A stretch of DNA of 46,385 bases from an uncultured Bacteroides sp. GTDB taxonomy: Bacteria; Bacteroidota; Bacteroidia; Bacteroidales; Bacteroidaceae. Below, in pieces: positions 31,602 through 40,395 of this stretch (position 1 is its first letter; each line of letters starts with the position of its first letter). Under the pieces are notes generated by a model. It was given only the letters and a program-made list of their open reading frames with translations, made no database searches and had not been told where the DNA came from. The translations under genes and the position numbers were made by a program. The DNA lies in contig NZ_CABUHK010000046.1 of NCBI RefSeq assembly GCF_902491285.1, positions 1-46,385 on the forward strand, written 5' to 3'.

Positions 31602-33989
31602 ATGAGACATAAACTCCTGTTTTCTTTATTTAGTTTTCTGATTGTCACTTTATCTGCTCATAGCAAGCAAAAAGACTTTGTATTAAACGCTAGGCAGACG
31701 GTTACGGTCGCTTGTAGTAATTCCGAAGAACAAGTAGTCCATACTGCCTTGGATATGCTGACCTGTGATATTCGGACTGTATTGTCGTCCACTACCCAAG
31801 CGAGCGAAAGTACCGGAATGATTGTCGTAGGGACGATCGGGCGGAGCGAGCTTCTTCAACAAACAGGGGTGGATGTTTCTGTCTTGAAAGGAAAACAACA
31901 GGCTTTTCTGTTGACTGTGTCTCCGGAAGGAAAACTGGTGGTAGCCGGTAGCGATAAACATGGCACAGCCTACGGAATACTCGAAATTTCCCGTTTGCTA
32001 GGTGTCTCCCCTTGGGAATGGTGGGCGGACGTAACTCCGGAAAAGAAGGACTTTTTCAAACTTTCACGGAAGTTCCGAAGTGTCCAGTCGCCTTCGGTAG
32101 AGTATCGCGGAATTTTTATCAATGACGAAGACTGGGGCTTGATGCCATGGAGCAACCGGACTTATGAACCTTCAGATGTGAAAGGCGAAATCGGGCCGCG
32201 GACGAATGAGCGTATTTTCGAACTGCTGCTGCGCCTGCGTGCCAATACTTATTGGCCGGCTATGCACGAATGTACACTTCCGTTCTTTTTGACCAAAGGT
32301 AATCGGGAAGCGGCAAAGAAATATGGAATATTCATAGGTGCTTCGCATTGCGAACCGATGGCCTGTAATGCTGCCGGTGAGTGGAAGCGGAGAGGCGAGG
32401 GAGCATATGATTATGTAAACAACAGTGCCGCAGTTTATAAATTCTGGGAAGACCGTGTGAAGGAGGTTGCAGATCAGGAGATACTCTATACGCTGGGAAT
32501 GCGCGGAGTACATGATGGCAAGATGCAGGGAGCCAAGACGGTGGAAGAACAGAAAGCGGTGATAGACCGTGTGTTTGTAGACCAACGTGGATTGATTGGG
32601 AAATACGTCAATAAGGATATGACTAAGGTTCCACAGGTCTTTATCCCTTATAAAGAAGTACTCGATATTTATCATGCCGGATTGCAGGTTCCCGATGACG
32701 TAACATTGATGTGGTGTGATGATAATTACGGCTATATCCGCCATTTTCCTACTGCCGAGGAACGTGTGCGCAAAGGGGGGAATGGCGTTTACTATCATGT
32801 ATCCTATTGGGGACGTCCGCATGACCATCTTTGGTTGAGTACAATGAGTCCTTCATTGATTTATCAGCAGATGAAACTCGCCTATGATCAGGGCATACAG
32901 AAGATGTGGATATTGAACGTCGGGGATATCAAGCCTGCCGAATATCAGATAGAGCTGTTTATGGATATGGCCTGGAATCTGGATGCGGTAGCCTCAGAAG
33001 GAGTGACCTCTCATCTGAAACATTGGCTGGAACGGGAGTTCGGAGCTTCATGTGCAAAGGCTGTATTGCCTGTAATGCAGGAACATTATCGTTTGGCTCA
33101 TATCCGCAAACCGGAATTTATGGGAAATACGAGAGAAGAGGAAAAAGATCCCGCCTATCGTGTTGTTAAAGATTTGCCTTGGAGTGAGAAAGAGATAAAT
33201 GCGCGTTTGCGGGCTTATGGTGATTTGTCGGAAACGGTGGAGCGGGCAGCTTCAAAGGTTCCGGCCGACAGGCAAAGCGCCTATTTCGAGTTGGTGAAAT
33301 ATCCGGTACAGGCTGCTGTGCAGATGAACCGGAAGCTATTGTACGCTCAGTTGGCACGTCATGGAAAGGCGGATTGGGGGCAGAGTGACCTTGCTTATGA
33401 CAGCATTGCTGCATTGACACAACAGTATAATGCTTTGGAAGATGGTAAATGGAACCGTATGATGGATTTCAAACCCCGCAAGCTGCCTGTATTTAACCGG
33501 GTGGAGAGGAAAACTGCTACTTTGCCGATGATGAAAGAGCGTACCGCTGTCTATAAGTGGAACGGGCTGGACGGCAAGAATAAACAGAACGGGAAGATGG
33601 TAACAACCCCTGTAACTTATGAAGGTTTGGGTTATGAAGGCAGAGCGGCAGGTATCAACATGGGTGATGCACTGACTTTTTATTTCGGCAAATGGGCAGC
33701 GGATTCGGTAGTAGTAGACGTCCGTTTGTTACCCAATCACCCTGTGCACGGAGAGCAATTGCGCTTCTCGGTATCTTTGGACGGTGCAGAACCTAGAGTG
33801 GTTTCTTACGAAACGAAAGGACGCAGTGAGGAATGGAAGGAGAATGTATTGCGTAATCAGGCTATCCGTAAAATGGTGTTTCCGGTCTCCGGAAAGAATC
33901 CCCACCGTCTGGTGATTAGGGCGTTGGATGAAGGAGTGGTATTGGATCAGGTGATGCTCTATATGCCGGAAGATTTTCAGATTCACTAG
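31602..33989 (+). CDS. GH115 alpha-glucuronidase
   Basis: A 795-residue exported enzyme predicted to remove terminal (4-O-methyl-)alpha-D-glucuronic acid. After a signal peptide (to about residue 21) come the small N-terminal alpha/beta domain (GTIGRSELLQQ, HGTAYGILEISRLLGVSPWEWWADV), the barrel with RGIFINDEDWGLMPW, TYWPAMHE, LGMRGVHDGKM and LMWCDDNYGYIRHF, and the conserved NVGDIKPAEYQIELFMDMAW. A C-terminal beta-sandwich completes it. GH115 enzymes act on glucuronoxylan or, in a described Bacteroides thetaiotaomicron example, on decorated arabinogalactan. With no xylanase nearby, the latter suits this locus better. It converges with the glycosyltransferase operon with only 18 bases between the stops. 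Confidence 0.95.
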   Translation: MRHKLLFSLFSFLIVTLSAHSKQKDFVLNARQTVTVACSNSEEQVVHTALDMLTCDIRTVLSSTTQASESTGMIVVGTIGRSELLQQTGVDVSVLKGKQQAFLLTVSPEGKLVVAGSDKHGTAYGILEISRLLGVSPWEWWADVTPEKKDFFKLSRKFRSVQSPSVEYRGIFINDEDWGLMPWSNRTYEPSDVKGEIGPRTNERIFELLLRLRANTYWPAMHECTLPFFLTKGNREAAKKYGIFIGASHCEPMACNAAGEWKRRGEGAYDYVNNSAAVYKFWEDRVKEVADQEILYTLGMRGVHDGKMQGAKTVEEQKAVIDRVFVDQRGLIGKYVNKDMTKVPQVFIPYKEVLDIYHAGLQVPDDVTLMWCDDNYGYIRHFPTAEERVRKGGNGVYYHVSYWGRPHDHLWLSTMSPSLIYQQMKLAYDQGIQKMWILNVGDIKPAEYQIELFMDMAWNLDAVASEGVTSHLKHWLEREFGASCAKAVLPVMQEHYRLAHIRKPEFMGNTREEEKDPAYRVVKDLPWSEKEINARLRAYGDLSETVERAASKVPADRQSAYFELVKYPVQAAVQMNRKLLYAQLARHGKADWGQSDLAYDSIAALTQQYNALEDGKWNRMMDFKPRKLPVFNRVERKTATLPMMKERTAVYKWNGLDGKNKQNGKMVTTPVTYEGLGYEGRAAGINMGDALTFYFGKWAADSVVVDVRLLPNHPVHGEQLRFSVSLDGAEPRVVSYETKGRSEEWKENVLRNQAIRKMVFPVSGKNPHRLVIRALDEGVVLDQVMLYMPEDFQIH

Positions 33990-34007
33990 TTTCTTAATAG
34001 GTCATAA

Positions 34008-34757
34008 TCAGTGTCGCGTCACTAACCGCAGGACAAACCATGCATGGCGCGCTATGGTGCCAATCAGCCCGTAGTGTCTCGCCATGATACGAAATCTTTC
34101 TTTGAGGGATGCCTTCCGGTTTCGGGTGGTCATTCCTTCGTCCAGATAGTCGATAATCGTTAAATGTGTATTATGGAGTGTGCGTGCTTTTTTCATGATA
34201 CGGATACACCAGTCGAAATCGGCGGAAAAGCGGTATTTCAGGTCATACGGCTCTACCAGGGTGTGGCGGGCGAAGAACGCCTGATGGCAGACCAACATTC
34301 CTTCTTTGAAACTTTTCCAGGTTAGCGTTTCAGGGGCGGAAAGCCTGCGCATACGCAGGAAGTGCCTGTCTTTGTCTACGATGGCTGTTTCTCCGTAAAG
34401 AACGTCGGGCAGTTCGTAACCGTTGATGCTATGTGCCATTTGCTGTAAGGTGTCATCTTCGTGAAAACAGTCGCCTGCATTCAGGAAACAGAGATAATCG
34501 CCGCTGGCAAGAGCGATTCCTTTGTTCATGGCATCATACAGTCCTTTGTCCGGTTCGCTCACTACGGTGTGTATCCGCGGGCGGTAGCGGTCGATGATAG
34601 CTAAAGTTCCATCCTTGGAAGCTCCGTCCACGATGATATATTCCACGTGATGATACGTCTGCGAGATGACACTTTGGATGGTGTCTTCCAATACCTTCTC
34701 AGCGTTGTATGTCACCGTGATAATCGAGAACTTGGGAGTAGGGTGGATGCTATGCAT
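34008..34757 (-). CDS. GT2-family glycosyltransferase
   Basis: A 249-residue cytosolic or membrane-associated transferase with a GT-A fold. FSIITVTYNAEKVLEDTIQS opens the domain, DGASKDGT (nucleotide-binding) follows, and the metal-binding DxD equivalent is in LNAGDCF. SADFDW in the acceptor half is common in Bacteroides wall and LPS sugar transferases. It adds a sugar to a surface polysaccharide intermediate; donor and acceptor are unknown. It is the last gene of the surface-glycan operon: its ATG overlaps the end of the upstream GT4 gene by 8 bases, so the two are translationally coupled. Confidence 0.9.
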   Translation of the reverse strand: MHSIHPTPKFSIITVTYNAEKVLEDTIQSVISQTYHHVEYIIVDGASKDGTLAIIDRYRPRIHTVVSEPDKGLYDAMNKGIALASGDYLCFLNAGDCFHEDDTLQQMAHSINGYELPDVLYGETAIVDKDRHFLRMRRLSAPETLTWKSFKEGMLVCHQAFFARHTLVEPYDLKYRFSADFDWCIRIMKKARTLHNTHLTIIDYLDEGMTTRNRKASLKERFRIMARHYGLIGTIARHAWFVLRLVTRH

Positions 34758-36015
34758 ATTTTCCCGTTATTTTGTTGTAGACATCTGTATATTTCTTGGC
34801 GATGATACTTTCCGAGTAATTTCCCAGTACCTTGCGGCAGGCTTGTGCGGAGAGTTCCTTATATTCCGGTTCTGTCAATATCCAGTGTATGCCGTTGGCA
34901 AAATCTTCCGAAGATTTATATTGTGCTACGTAACCGTTGTGCAGATGGTCTATCATTTCGGGAATACCGCCTACGTTGAATCCTACACAGGGCACTCCGC
35001 AAGCCATTGCTTCCATAATCATATTGGGGAGATTCTCTTCCAGAGACGGGATGGCAAAGAGGTCTACGGCATTGTAGATATCTACCACCTCGTGCTCGTT
35101 CTTGATATAAGGAAGCGGATAGACACGGAAAGGCAGCATCTCCTGTAACTGCTGCGACTGGTTGCCGAATACGACGACTCCCAGCGAATCTTTCCATTCG
35201 GGGTGCTTCTCTGCCAGCAGTTTGCAGGCTTCGATAAGATAATCCACCCCTTTGCGTTTGTCGGTAATCTTCAGCGAGCCGAACAGAATCAGTTGCTTGT
35301 CTTCCGGTAGCATGAACTTAGCCCGTGCTTTCTGTTTGTCCTGCGGCTTGAACAGGTTGGTATTGATGGCGTTCGGAATATTCGTGACGCTTTTCCCTTC
35401 AAATAAGGCACTGGTCTTCGCCTGCTCTTTCAGCCAGCGGCTGCAAGTGACGAAGTGGATGGGAGCCTGACTGTATAGCTTTTGTTTCTTGCGGAACGTG
35501 CGATAGGACAGGTCTTTCCGCCCACCGCCTTTATAGATATAGGGACAGTTGTGGCATTCCTGCTGATAATTCGTACATTCCCGTGCATAATGGCAGATAC
35601 CCGTACATGGCCACATATCATGCATCGTCCAGACTACAGGTTTGCCGGATGCCAGTATCTTCCGTATGTCGTTCAGTGAGAGCATTCCTTGATTGATCCA
35701 GTGCAGGTGTATAACGTCGGCCTGCCGAAATTCAGGAAGCGATGTGATGTCCGTTCCCGTATTGGCAATATCCACGTCAAACAAATGGTAACGCCGGAAG
35801 CGGTTGGCACTCCAGATAACGATGCGCTCCCACATGAATTTCCACACTTGCAACCAGTTACGTTTCAGGCTGACAACGCTGATCTGGTCGGTCTGCTTGT
35901 CGCGAACCAGCATTTTGGCCTTGATACCGTTGTTTTTCAGTGATTCCATCAGCCGGCTTGCCGCGATGGCTGCACCGCCGATTCGTTCGGATGTATTTAT
36001 AATCAGGACTCTCAT
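34750..36015 (-). CDS. GT4-family glycosyltransferase
   Basis: A 421-residue GT-B fold transferase. MRVLIINTSERIGGAAIAAS is the N-terminal Rossmann start with the acceptor-side GG motif. HLHWINQGMLS and WTMHDMWPCTGICHYA are typical of the Bacteroides branch with a cysteine-rich insertion (CTNYQQECHNCPY), perhaps a metal-binding knot. The C-terminal donor domain has GVDYLIEACKLL and PSLEENLPNMIMEAMACGVPCV broken over the E-x7-E motif. Two ATGs, at 36021 and 36015, are possible; 36015 is preferred because the protein then begins with the conserved strand. It sits 12 bases after the upstream transferase gene. Confidence 0.9.
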   Translation of the reverse strand: MRVLIINTSERIGGAAIAASRLMESLKNNGIKAKMLVRDKQTDQISVVSLKRNWLQVWKFMWERIVIWSANRFRRYHLFDVDIANTGTDITSLPEFRQADVIHLHWINQGMLSLNDIRKILASGKPVVWTMHDMWPCTGICHYARECTNYQQECHNCPYIYKGGGRKDLSYRTFRKKQKLYSQAPIHFVTCSRWLKEQAKTSALFEGKSVTNIPNAINTNLFKPQDKQKARAKFMLPEDKQLILFGSLKITDKRKGVDYLIEACKLLAEKHPEWKDSLGVVVFGNQSQQLQEMLPFRVYPLPYIKNEHEVVDIYNAVDLFAIPSLEENLPNMIMEAMACGVPCVGFNVGGIPEMIDHLHNGYVAQYKSSEDFANGIHWILTEPEYKELSAQACRKVLGNYSESIIAKKYTDVYNKITGKYA

Positions 36016-36027
36016 GAGCATAAAAGT

Positions 36028-37146
36028 TTATGCAAATGTACGTCTTTTAGAGGAAATGTTTGATATTTCCTGTAAGCTTTCTGCTATTTCGCGTGAAAAG
36101 ATTTCGAGGTTAAAGCGTTCTTCCGCCAGTTTGCGGGCCTTCTCTCCCATGCGGCGTGCTTCTTCGGGATGGTCGGCAATATAGCGGATGGCATCTGTCC
36201 AGCCTTGTACGTCGTTGTATTCTACGGTGATTCCTATTCCTTCTTTATCGATGTCTATCTCAAAGTTGGGATTGCGCGAACAAATCACGGGAATACCGAG
36301 GGCGAATGCTTCCACAAGCGTGGTCAATCCTACCGTGTAGGGAAAGTCCAGACAGCAAATCACAATACAGCTTTTGCGTGCCACGAGTTTCCCCAGTTCG
36401 TAGGGAATTACTCCGTCCGTATAATGGACATGAATGGAATCGGGCAATGAATACCGATTGATGATATTTTGGTAATTGATAGTTCCGCATGAGACGGCAA
36501 TGTATAAATCCAGTTCCTCTTTTGTCGAAGAGAATGCTTGTAGAAGCGTGTCCACATCCCGGTTCTCTTTGCCGGTAGAGATAAACCCTTCGCGCTGCCG
36601 GCCGTGCATTTCTGCAAGCAGGTGGTCGTAGAAAGGCAAATCCGGTCCCCAATGTATGAGCTTTAGCTTGTGGGGCGGAGCTTTCCGGGTTTTCAGTGAA
36701 TCCTGAATCAGCTTCCGACTGAACAGGAACATCTTGTCTATACCTTTGTAAAAGAGACGCGAAATCTGTTCGCGCCAAGGTTTGGGATTGGCTACAACAG
36801 CCGTATGATGCCAGATAACGATAGGCTTGCGATAAAGTCCCAGGGCACGAAGAAAGATGACGGGCTCTATCCCCCGGAAAGAAGTGGCGTAAAGTACATC
36901 GTATTTTTCTTTACAGAACAGAATCTCTCCGGCAGTGTAAAGCATGAGCTTCAGACGGCTTGGGAAGAATTTGTATCTGTGCATCACGGAACGTATCCCG
37001 TACTTTTCCAACAGAGGGAGTCCGTATAAGATGTGTCCGGGGAACTTATATTCTTTCCATTCCTCGTAGCTTTCGCGTGTGAGGCGGGTATGGTAAAAAT
37101 AGATGGTAAGCGGATTATTTAGTGATGCTTGTTTCTTTTCAGCCAT
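36028..37146 (-). CDS. Glycosyltransferase, GT4-like GT-B fold
   Basis: A 372-residue predicted retaining glycosyltransferase. The N-terminal half (IYFYHTRLTRESYEEWKEY, LYATSFRGIEPVIFLRALG, VIWHHTAV) is the acceptor domain. The C-terminal half has GPDLPFYD, FISTGKENRDVDTLLQAF and PYTVGLTTLVEAFALGIPVIC, the E-containing donor-binding loop seen in GT4 enzymes. The sugar is unknown. It overlaps the upstream GT-A gene by 28 bases, which is large even for this compact operon and points to translational coupling. Confidence 0.85.
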   Translation of the reverse strand: MAEKKQASLNNPLTIYFYHTRLTRESYEEWKEYKFPGHILYGLPLLEKYGIRSVMHRYKFFPSRLKLMLYTAGEILFCKEKYDVLYATSFRGIEPVIFLRALGLYRKPIVIWHHTAVVANPKPWREQISRLFYKGIDKMFLFSRKLIQDSLKTRKAPPHKLKLIHWGPDLPFYDHLLAEMHGRQREGFISTGKENRDVDTLLQAFSSTKEELDLYIAVSCGTINYQNIINRYSLPDSIHVHYTDGVIPYELGKLVARKSCIVICCLDFPYTVGLTTLVEAFALGIPVICSRNPNFEIDIDKEGIGITVEYNDVQGWTDAIRYIADHPEEARRMGEKARKLAEERFNLEIFSREIAESLQEISNISSKRRTFA

Positions 37147-38135
37147 TTGTTTATTCGGTTTTTTACAGCTTTCGTGATGATAGAAAAATTACCGTATCTC
37201 AGGTTGAGGAACAGTTCCTCGAACGAACGTCCTATCTTAATCCACGGGTGATCCCACCCCATGATGCGGTAGACGCTTTCCTTGTATGCTACATTCTCAA
37301 TGACATAACGGGGATACTTCAGTGGAAAATCCACTTCGTAACGTTTCATCGTGAAGATACGCCGGTAGCCTTTAGGCAATGTATGGACCGAACCCGCAAA
37401 GTGGGTGGAATCTGCCGTTGCTCCCAGATTGTTAATCATATTGCGGGCGGGCACGATGCTCAGTCCCGAACCGAATAGAATGGAAGCATGGAAGATTGTT
37501 TCATAATAAGCCTTTTGATGCTCACGATGACGCTGGCACATATAGATGAAGTCGCTTCGGAATTTACGTTCCTTGATAAGCTGCTCAAGCTGCCTCATGT
37601 TGAAAGAGTCGTCCAGGAAACTGTAGAACTCGTCCCATTGGTCGACTACGCGTCTCCAACTCGCCCATCCCCAGATAGAGAAAGTAGTGGCGAAGAAATA
37701 ATCATAAGGCATATCCTTGGTGATTTCTTCGGGGTTGAATCCGGCAATCATGCTGATGCGGGTGTCGTGTTCGTATTTGTCCAGCATCTCCTTGCAGAAC
37801 CGGAAGAAGGAGACGGACGGCACATCGTCGTCTTCAAGCACAATACACTTCTCGACTTTCGAGAAAGCCCATTTCTGTGAGATGTATTCCGAAGGGTCAC
37901 AGCCGAAATTCTTTTCCTGATAAAGGCGTTCCACCTCGCACTCCCAGTCTATCTGCGACACGATTTCACGGCAAGCCTCTATTCCCGGCAGGTCGCGTTC
38001 GTTCCTCGCTCCGTCCTGATAGAGAAACAGCCGGGACGGACGTGCTTTCTTTACTTGCTCGAACACTTGCGACAACTGTTGCGGGCGGTTGAAGAACAGA
38101 ATCAGTACTGAGACATCTACGAGAGCGGGTTTCAT
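37119..38135 (-). CDS. GT-A fold glycosyltransferase
   Basis: A 338-residue protein with an N-terminal GT-A domain. VSVLILFFNRPQQLSQVFEQ starts it, LFLYQDGARNERD follows, and the metal-binding DxD site is in CIVLEDDDVPS. The segment IWGWASWRRVVDQWD is a conserved feature of the Bacteroides proteins of this type, which relate distantly to GT2 and GT13 enzymes. It has a basic C-terminal tail, possibly for membrane contact. It starts with ATGA overlapping the stop of the LicD gene and runs into the next transferase gene. Donor and acceptor unknown. Confidence 0.82.
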   Translation of the reverse strand: MKPALVDVSVLILFFNRPQQLSQVFEQVKKARPSRLFLYQDGARNERDLPGIEACREIVSQIDWECEVERLYQEKNFGCDPSEYISQKWAFSKVEKCIVLEDDDVPSVSFFRFCKEMLDKYEHDTRISMIAGFNPEEITKDMPYDYFFATTFSIWGWASWRRVVDQWDEFYSFLDDSFNMRQLEQLIKERKFRSDFIYMCQRHREHQKAYYETIFHASILFGSGLSIVPARNMINNLGATADSTHFAGSVHTLPKGYRRIFTMKRYEVDFPLKYPRYVIENVAYKESVYRIMGWDHPWIKIGRSFEELFLNLRYGNFSIITKAVKNRINKWLKRNKHH

Positions 38136-38947
38136 GACTTCTTTATTAGTTCCGGGTGAATATAAATGGCATGGACCATCTGCTTTTCCTTGGGCGGGAT
38201 GTCCATATAGTTTTTATATAAATCTTTCAGATAGGCATCCGGATCGGCCGGAGCCATGAATGTTTTCCCTTCGAAAGTGATTTCCGAAAGGGGGAATACG
38301 GAATCATTGCGGTGCATAATGCCGTAACCATTGTTTATCAGCACGTTGGACAGGTAGGTATCTTTCTTGTAGAATAAGCATAAGATGCCCCAGATGCTTC
38401 TGTATATTATGTTCTTGGCGCCAAAGTAGAAAAATTCGGCAAAGGAGCGCAAGCTGTAATAATGCCGTGCATGCAGGATGGAATAACTGGTGGATATGCC
38501 TTTGCACAGTTTTTTCACCCAGGGCCGGGGCACGCTCGGATAAGGGATAAACGGAAAAATATCGAGGAAAAGCCCTTTCTCGTAACTGACGTCGAATGTA
38601 TCTCCGGCTTCTATATAGAGCGAGTTCAGGTCGCGTATCTTGATGATAGGCTCTTTGTTCAGCGGGTCGCTTTCCGGGGTTTGCAGGAATAAAGACTCGG
38701 ACAGCTCGGCGGGAGCTACCTTGATGAACCTCTGCAGGTCGGGCAGGCGCATTCCCAGGTCAATGTCATCGTCCCAGGGGATAAATCCGCCGTGGCGTAC
38801 AGCTCCGAGGAGTGTGCCGCCGTCCAACCAATAGTCTATGCCGTGCTTCCGGCAGATGCGGTCCACCTCTTCGAGGATAGAGAGCTGCTTCAACTGGCAG
38901 GTGCGCAGGTTCTGCGCTACGTAGGCGGATAAATATGGATTGCTCAT
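38132..38947 (-). CDS. LicD/FKRP-family phosphosugar transferase
   Basis: A 271-residue protein of the LicD family. The signature YWLDGGTLLGAVRHGGFIPW followed by DDDID lies at residues 39-63, with the metal-binding aspartates 59-61 and 63. Family members move phosphocholine (LicD of pneumococcus and Haemophilus) or ribitol phosphate (human FKTN and FKRP) from a CDP donor to a glycan. The gene overlaps by four bases (ATGA) with the IspD-SDR fusion just upstream, which makes a CDP-polyol, so ribitol-phosphate or a similar polyol-phosphate is the best guess for its substrate. A phosphocholine role is less likely because no choline genes are seen. Confidence 0.9.
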   Translation of the reverse strand: MSNPYLSAYVAQNLRTCQLKQLSILEEVDRICRKHGIDYWLDGGTLLGAVRHGGFIPWDDDIDLGMRLPDLQRFIKVAPAELSESLFLQTPESDPLNKEPIIKIRDLNSLYIEAGDTFDVSYEKGLFLDIFPFIPYPSVPRPWVKKLCKGISTSYSILHARHYYSLRSFAEFFYFGAKNIIYRSIWGILCLFYKKDTYLSNVLINNGYGIMHRNDSVFPLSEITFEGKTFMAPADPDAYLKDLYKNYMDIPPKEKQMVHAIYIHPELIKKS

Positions 38948-40311
38948 AACTCGTTTCTTTTAATATCAATCACCTGACCGGTAAATTCTGTGAGCAGCGA
39001 CTGTACGGTAGCCATTGCCACTGTCTCGGAAGAGAGCAGGCTGTCTTCCGGTTCGATGCCGAAGTTGTGGACGCGCATCGGGGTTTTGGTTCGTTCGGGG
39101 TTGATGCAGTTGACGCTGATACCGAACGATTCCCACTCCTGCGCGATGGCTTGCACGAAGTTTACAATCGCAGCTTTTGTGGACGAATAGATGCTGTAGA
39201 AAGCCCTGCCCCGTGTATAAGAGCTGGAAGTGAAGAATATCAGTTTCCCCTTGCTTTCTTTCAGATAAGGATAGGCTTCGAGCGCTACGTTGATTGTCCC
39301 CATATAATTGGTGTTCACCGCATTGCTGATAGTCTGATAGTCACTGCTGACCAACGGCTCTTTATTCAGTATGCCGGCGGTGTTGATAATGTAGTCTATC
39401 CGTTGCGCTTGCCGGTATACGCTTTTGAGCGCATCGGCTACCTGCTCTTTGCATCCTACATCCGTTCCGTTCAGATTGCGGGAGAAACAGAATACCTGTG
39501 CCCCTTTTTCCTGTAAGATACGGGCAATATCAGCTCCGATGCCATAGCTTCCGCCAAAGATAACCGCCACTTTATTATTGAGCTGCGATTCTTCGCGGGG
39601 AAGATTGCTCAGTTCGCTTTTGCGTAGCTGGAAAAACTTGTCCAACAGGTAGGTGTCTTCCTTGTAGGTAAGCTTCATGTTGCTTTCTTCTCCCATGACG
39701 ACATAGACGGGTTCTTCGGGCATATATTTCACTACCACTCCGCAGTCGTCGGTCACTCTGAAATGCGGGTCTTTCAGGGCAATCTCGTATGCGCGGCGGA
39801 TGCTTTCTATATCAAACGCTTGTGGGGTCTGGCCGCGTTTCAGCTTGCTGCGGTCGGGGATGCTCCGGATGAAGTCTCCTTCTGTCTCGATGATGGTATC
39901 CGTGGCAGGCATTGCCACGTCGATGGCTTTGTAAGTTTTCAATGCTTCAATCACGTCGTTGATAATCCGTTGGCTGACCAAAGGGCGTACGGCATCGTGG
40001 AAGATCAGGTTGACGTCTTCTCCCTCGTAAGCATTGATTGCCGACAGGCTGGAGTGGTATCTTTCTTCTCCCCCCTTCAGTATTTTCTTTACTTTCTTCC
40101 ACCCGTTCTTGATGATGATGGATTCGATGTCGGAGATGTAGAAAGGGTTGGAGACAATGGCTATTTCGTCTATATGCGGATTGCTCTCGAATGCGTCGAT
40201 AGTATGTTCCACTACCATTTTCCCCGCCACCTTGAAGAATTGTTTAGGTGTCGACAGACCCAATCGGCTGCCTACTCCGCCTGCTAGTATGATAGCTATG
40301 TTCCTTTTCAT
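38944..40311 (-). CDS. Bifunctional IspD-like cytidylyltransferase / SDR reductase
   Basis: A 455-residue cytosolic fusion. Residues 1-230 are an IspD/TarI-type cytidylyltransferase: LAGGVGSRLGLSTPKQF (9-25), FHDAVRPLV, and TDDCGVV near the active site. Residues 237-455 are a short-chain dehydrogenase with the NAD(P) motif GGSYGIG (253-259) and the catalytic Tyr375-x3-Lys379. The same two activities are fused in Haemophilus Bcs1/Acs1, which reduces ribulose 5-phosphate and makes CDP-ribitol; IspD for isoprenoids is a single domain. The gene is followed at once by a LicD gene that could use the product. A -7 type box lies ahead of it at 40344-40351. Confidence 0.92.
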   Translation of the reverse strand: MKRNIAIILAGGVGSRLGLSTPKQFFKVAGKMVVEHTIDAFESNPHIDEIAIVSNPFYISDIESIIIKNGWKKVKKILKGGEERYHSSLSAINAYEGEDVNLIFHDAVRPLVSQRIINDVIEALKTYKAIDVAMPATDTIIETEGDFIRSIPDRSKLKRGQTPQAFDIESIRRAYEIALKDPHFRVTDDCGVVVKYMPEEPVYVVMGEESNMKLTYKEDTYLLDKFFQLRKSELSNLPREESQLNNKVAVIFGGSYGIGADIARILQEKGAQVFCFSRNLNGTDVGCKEQVADALKSVYRQAQRIDYIINTAGILNKEPLVSSDYQTISNAVNTNYMGTINVALEAYPYLKESKGKLIFFTSSSYTRGRAFYSIYSSTKAAIVNFVQAIAQEWESFGISVNCINPERTKTPMRVHNFGIEPEDSLLSSETVAMATVQSLLTEFTGQVIDIKRNEL

Positions 40312-40343
40312 TTTTTTGTATGGGCTACTATTATGATATGATG

Positions 40344-40351
40344 CAAAAGTA
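40344..40351 (-). promoter_or_regulatory. Possible internal -7 box before the IspD-SDR gene
   Basis: On the - strand, TACTTTTG fits TAnnTTTG, 33 bases ahead of the start, in the only sizeable gap (84 bases) of the glycan operon. No -33 element is seen. Confidence 0.3.
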
Positions 40352-40395
40352 GTAATTAATTGGCTTTAAGAGGTAAGACTCTGTTGAAATTTTGT

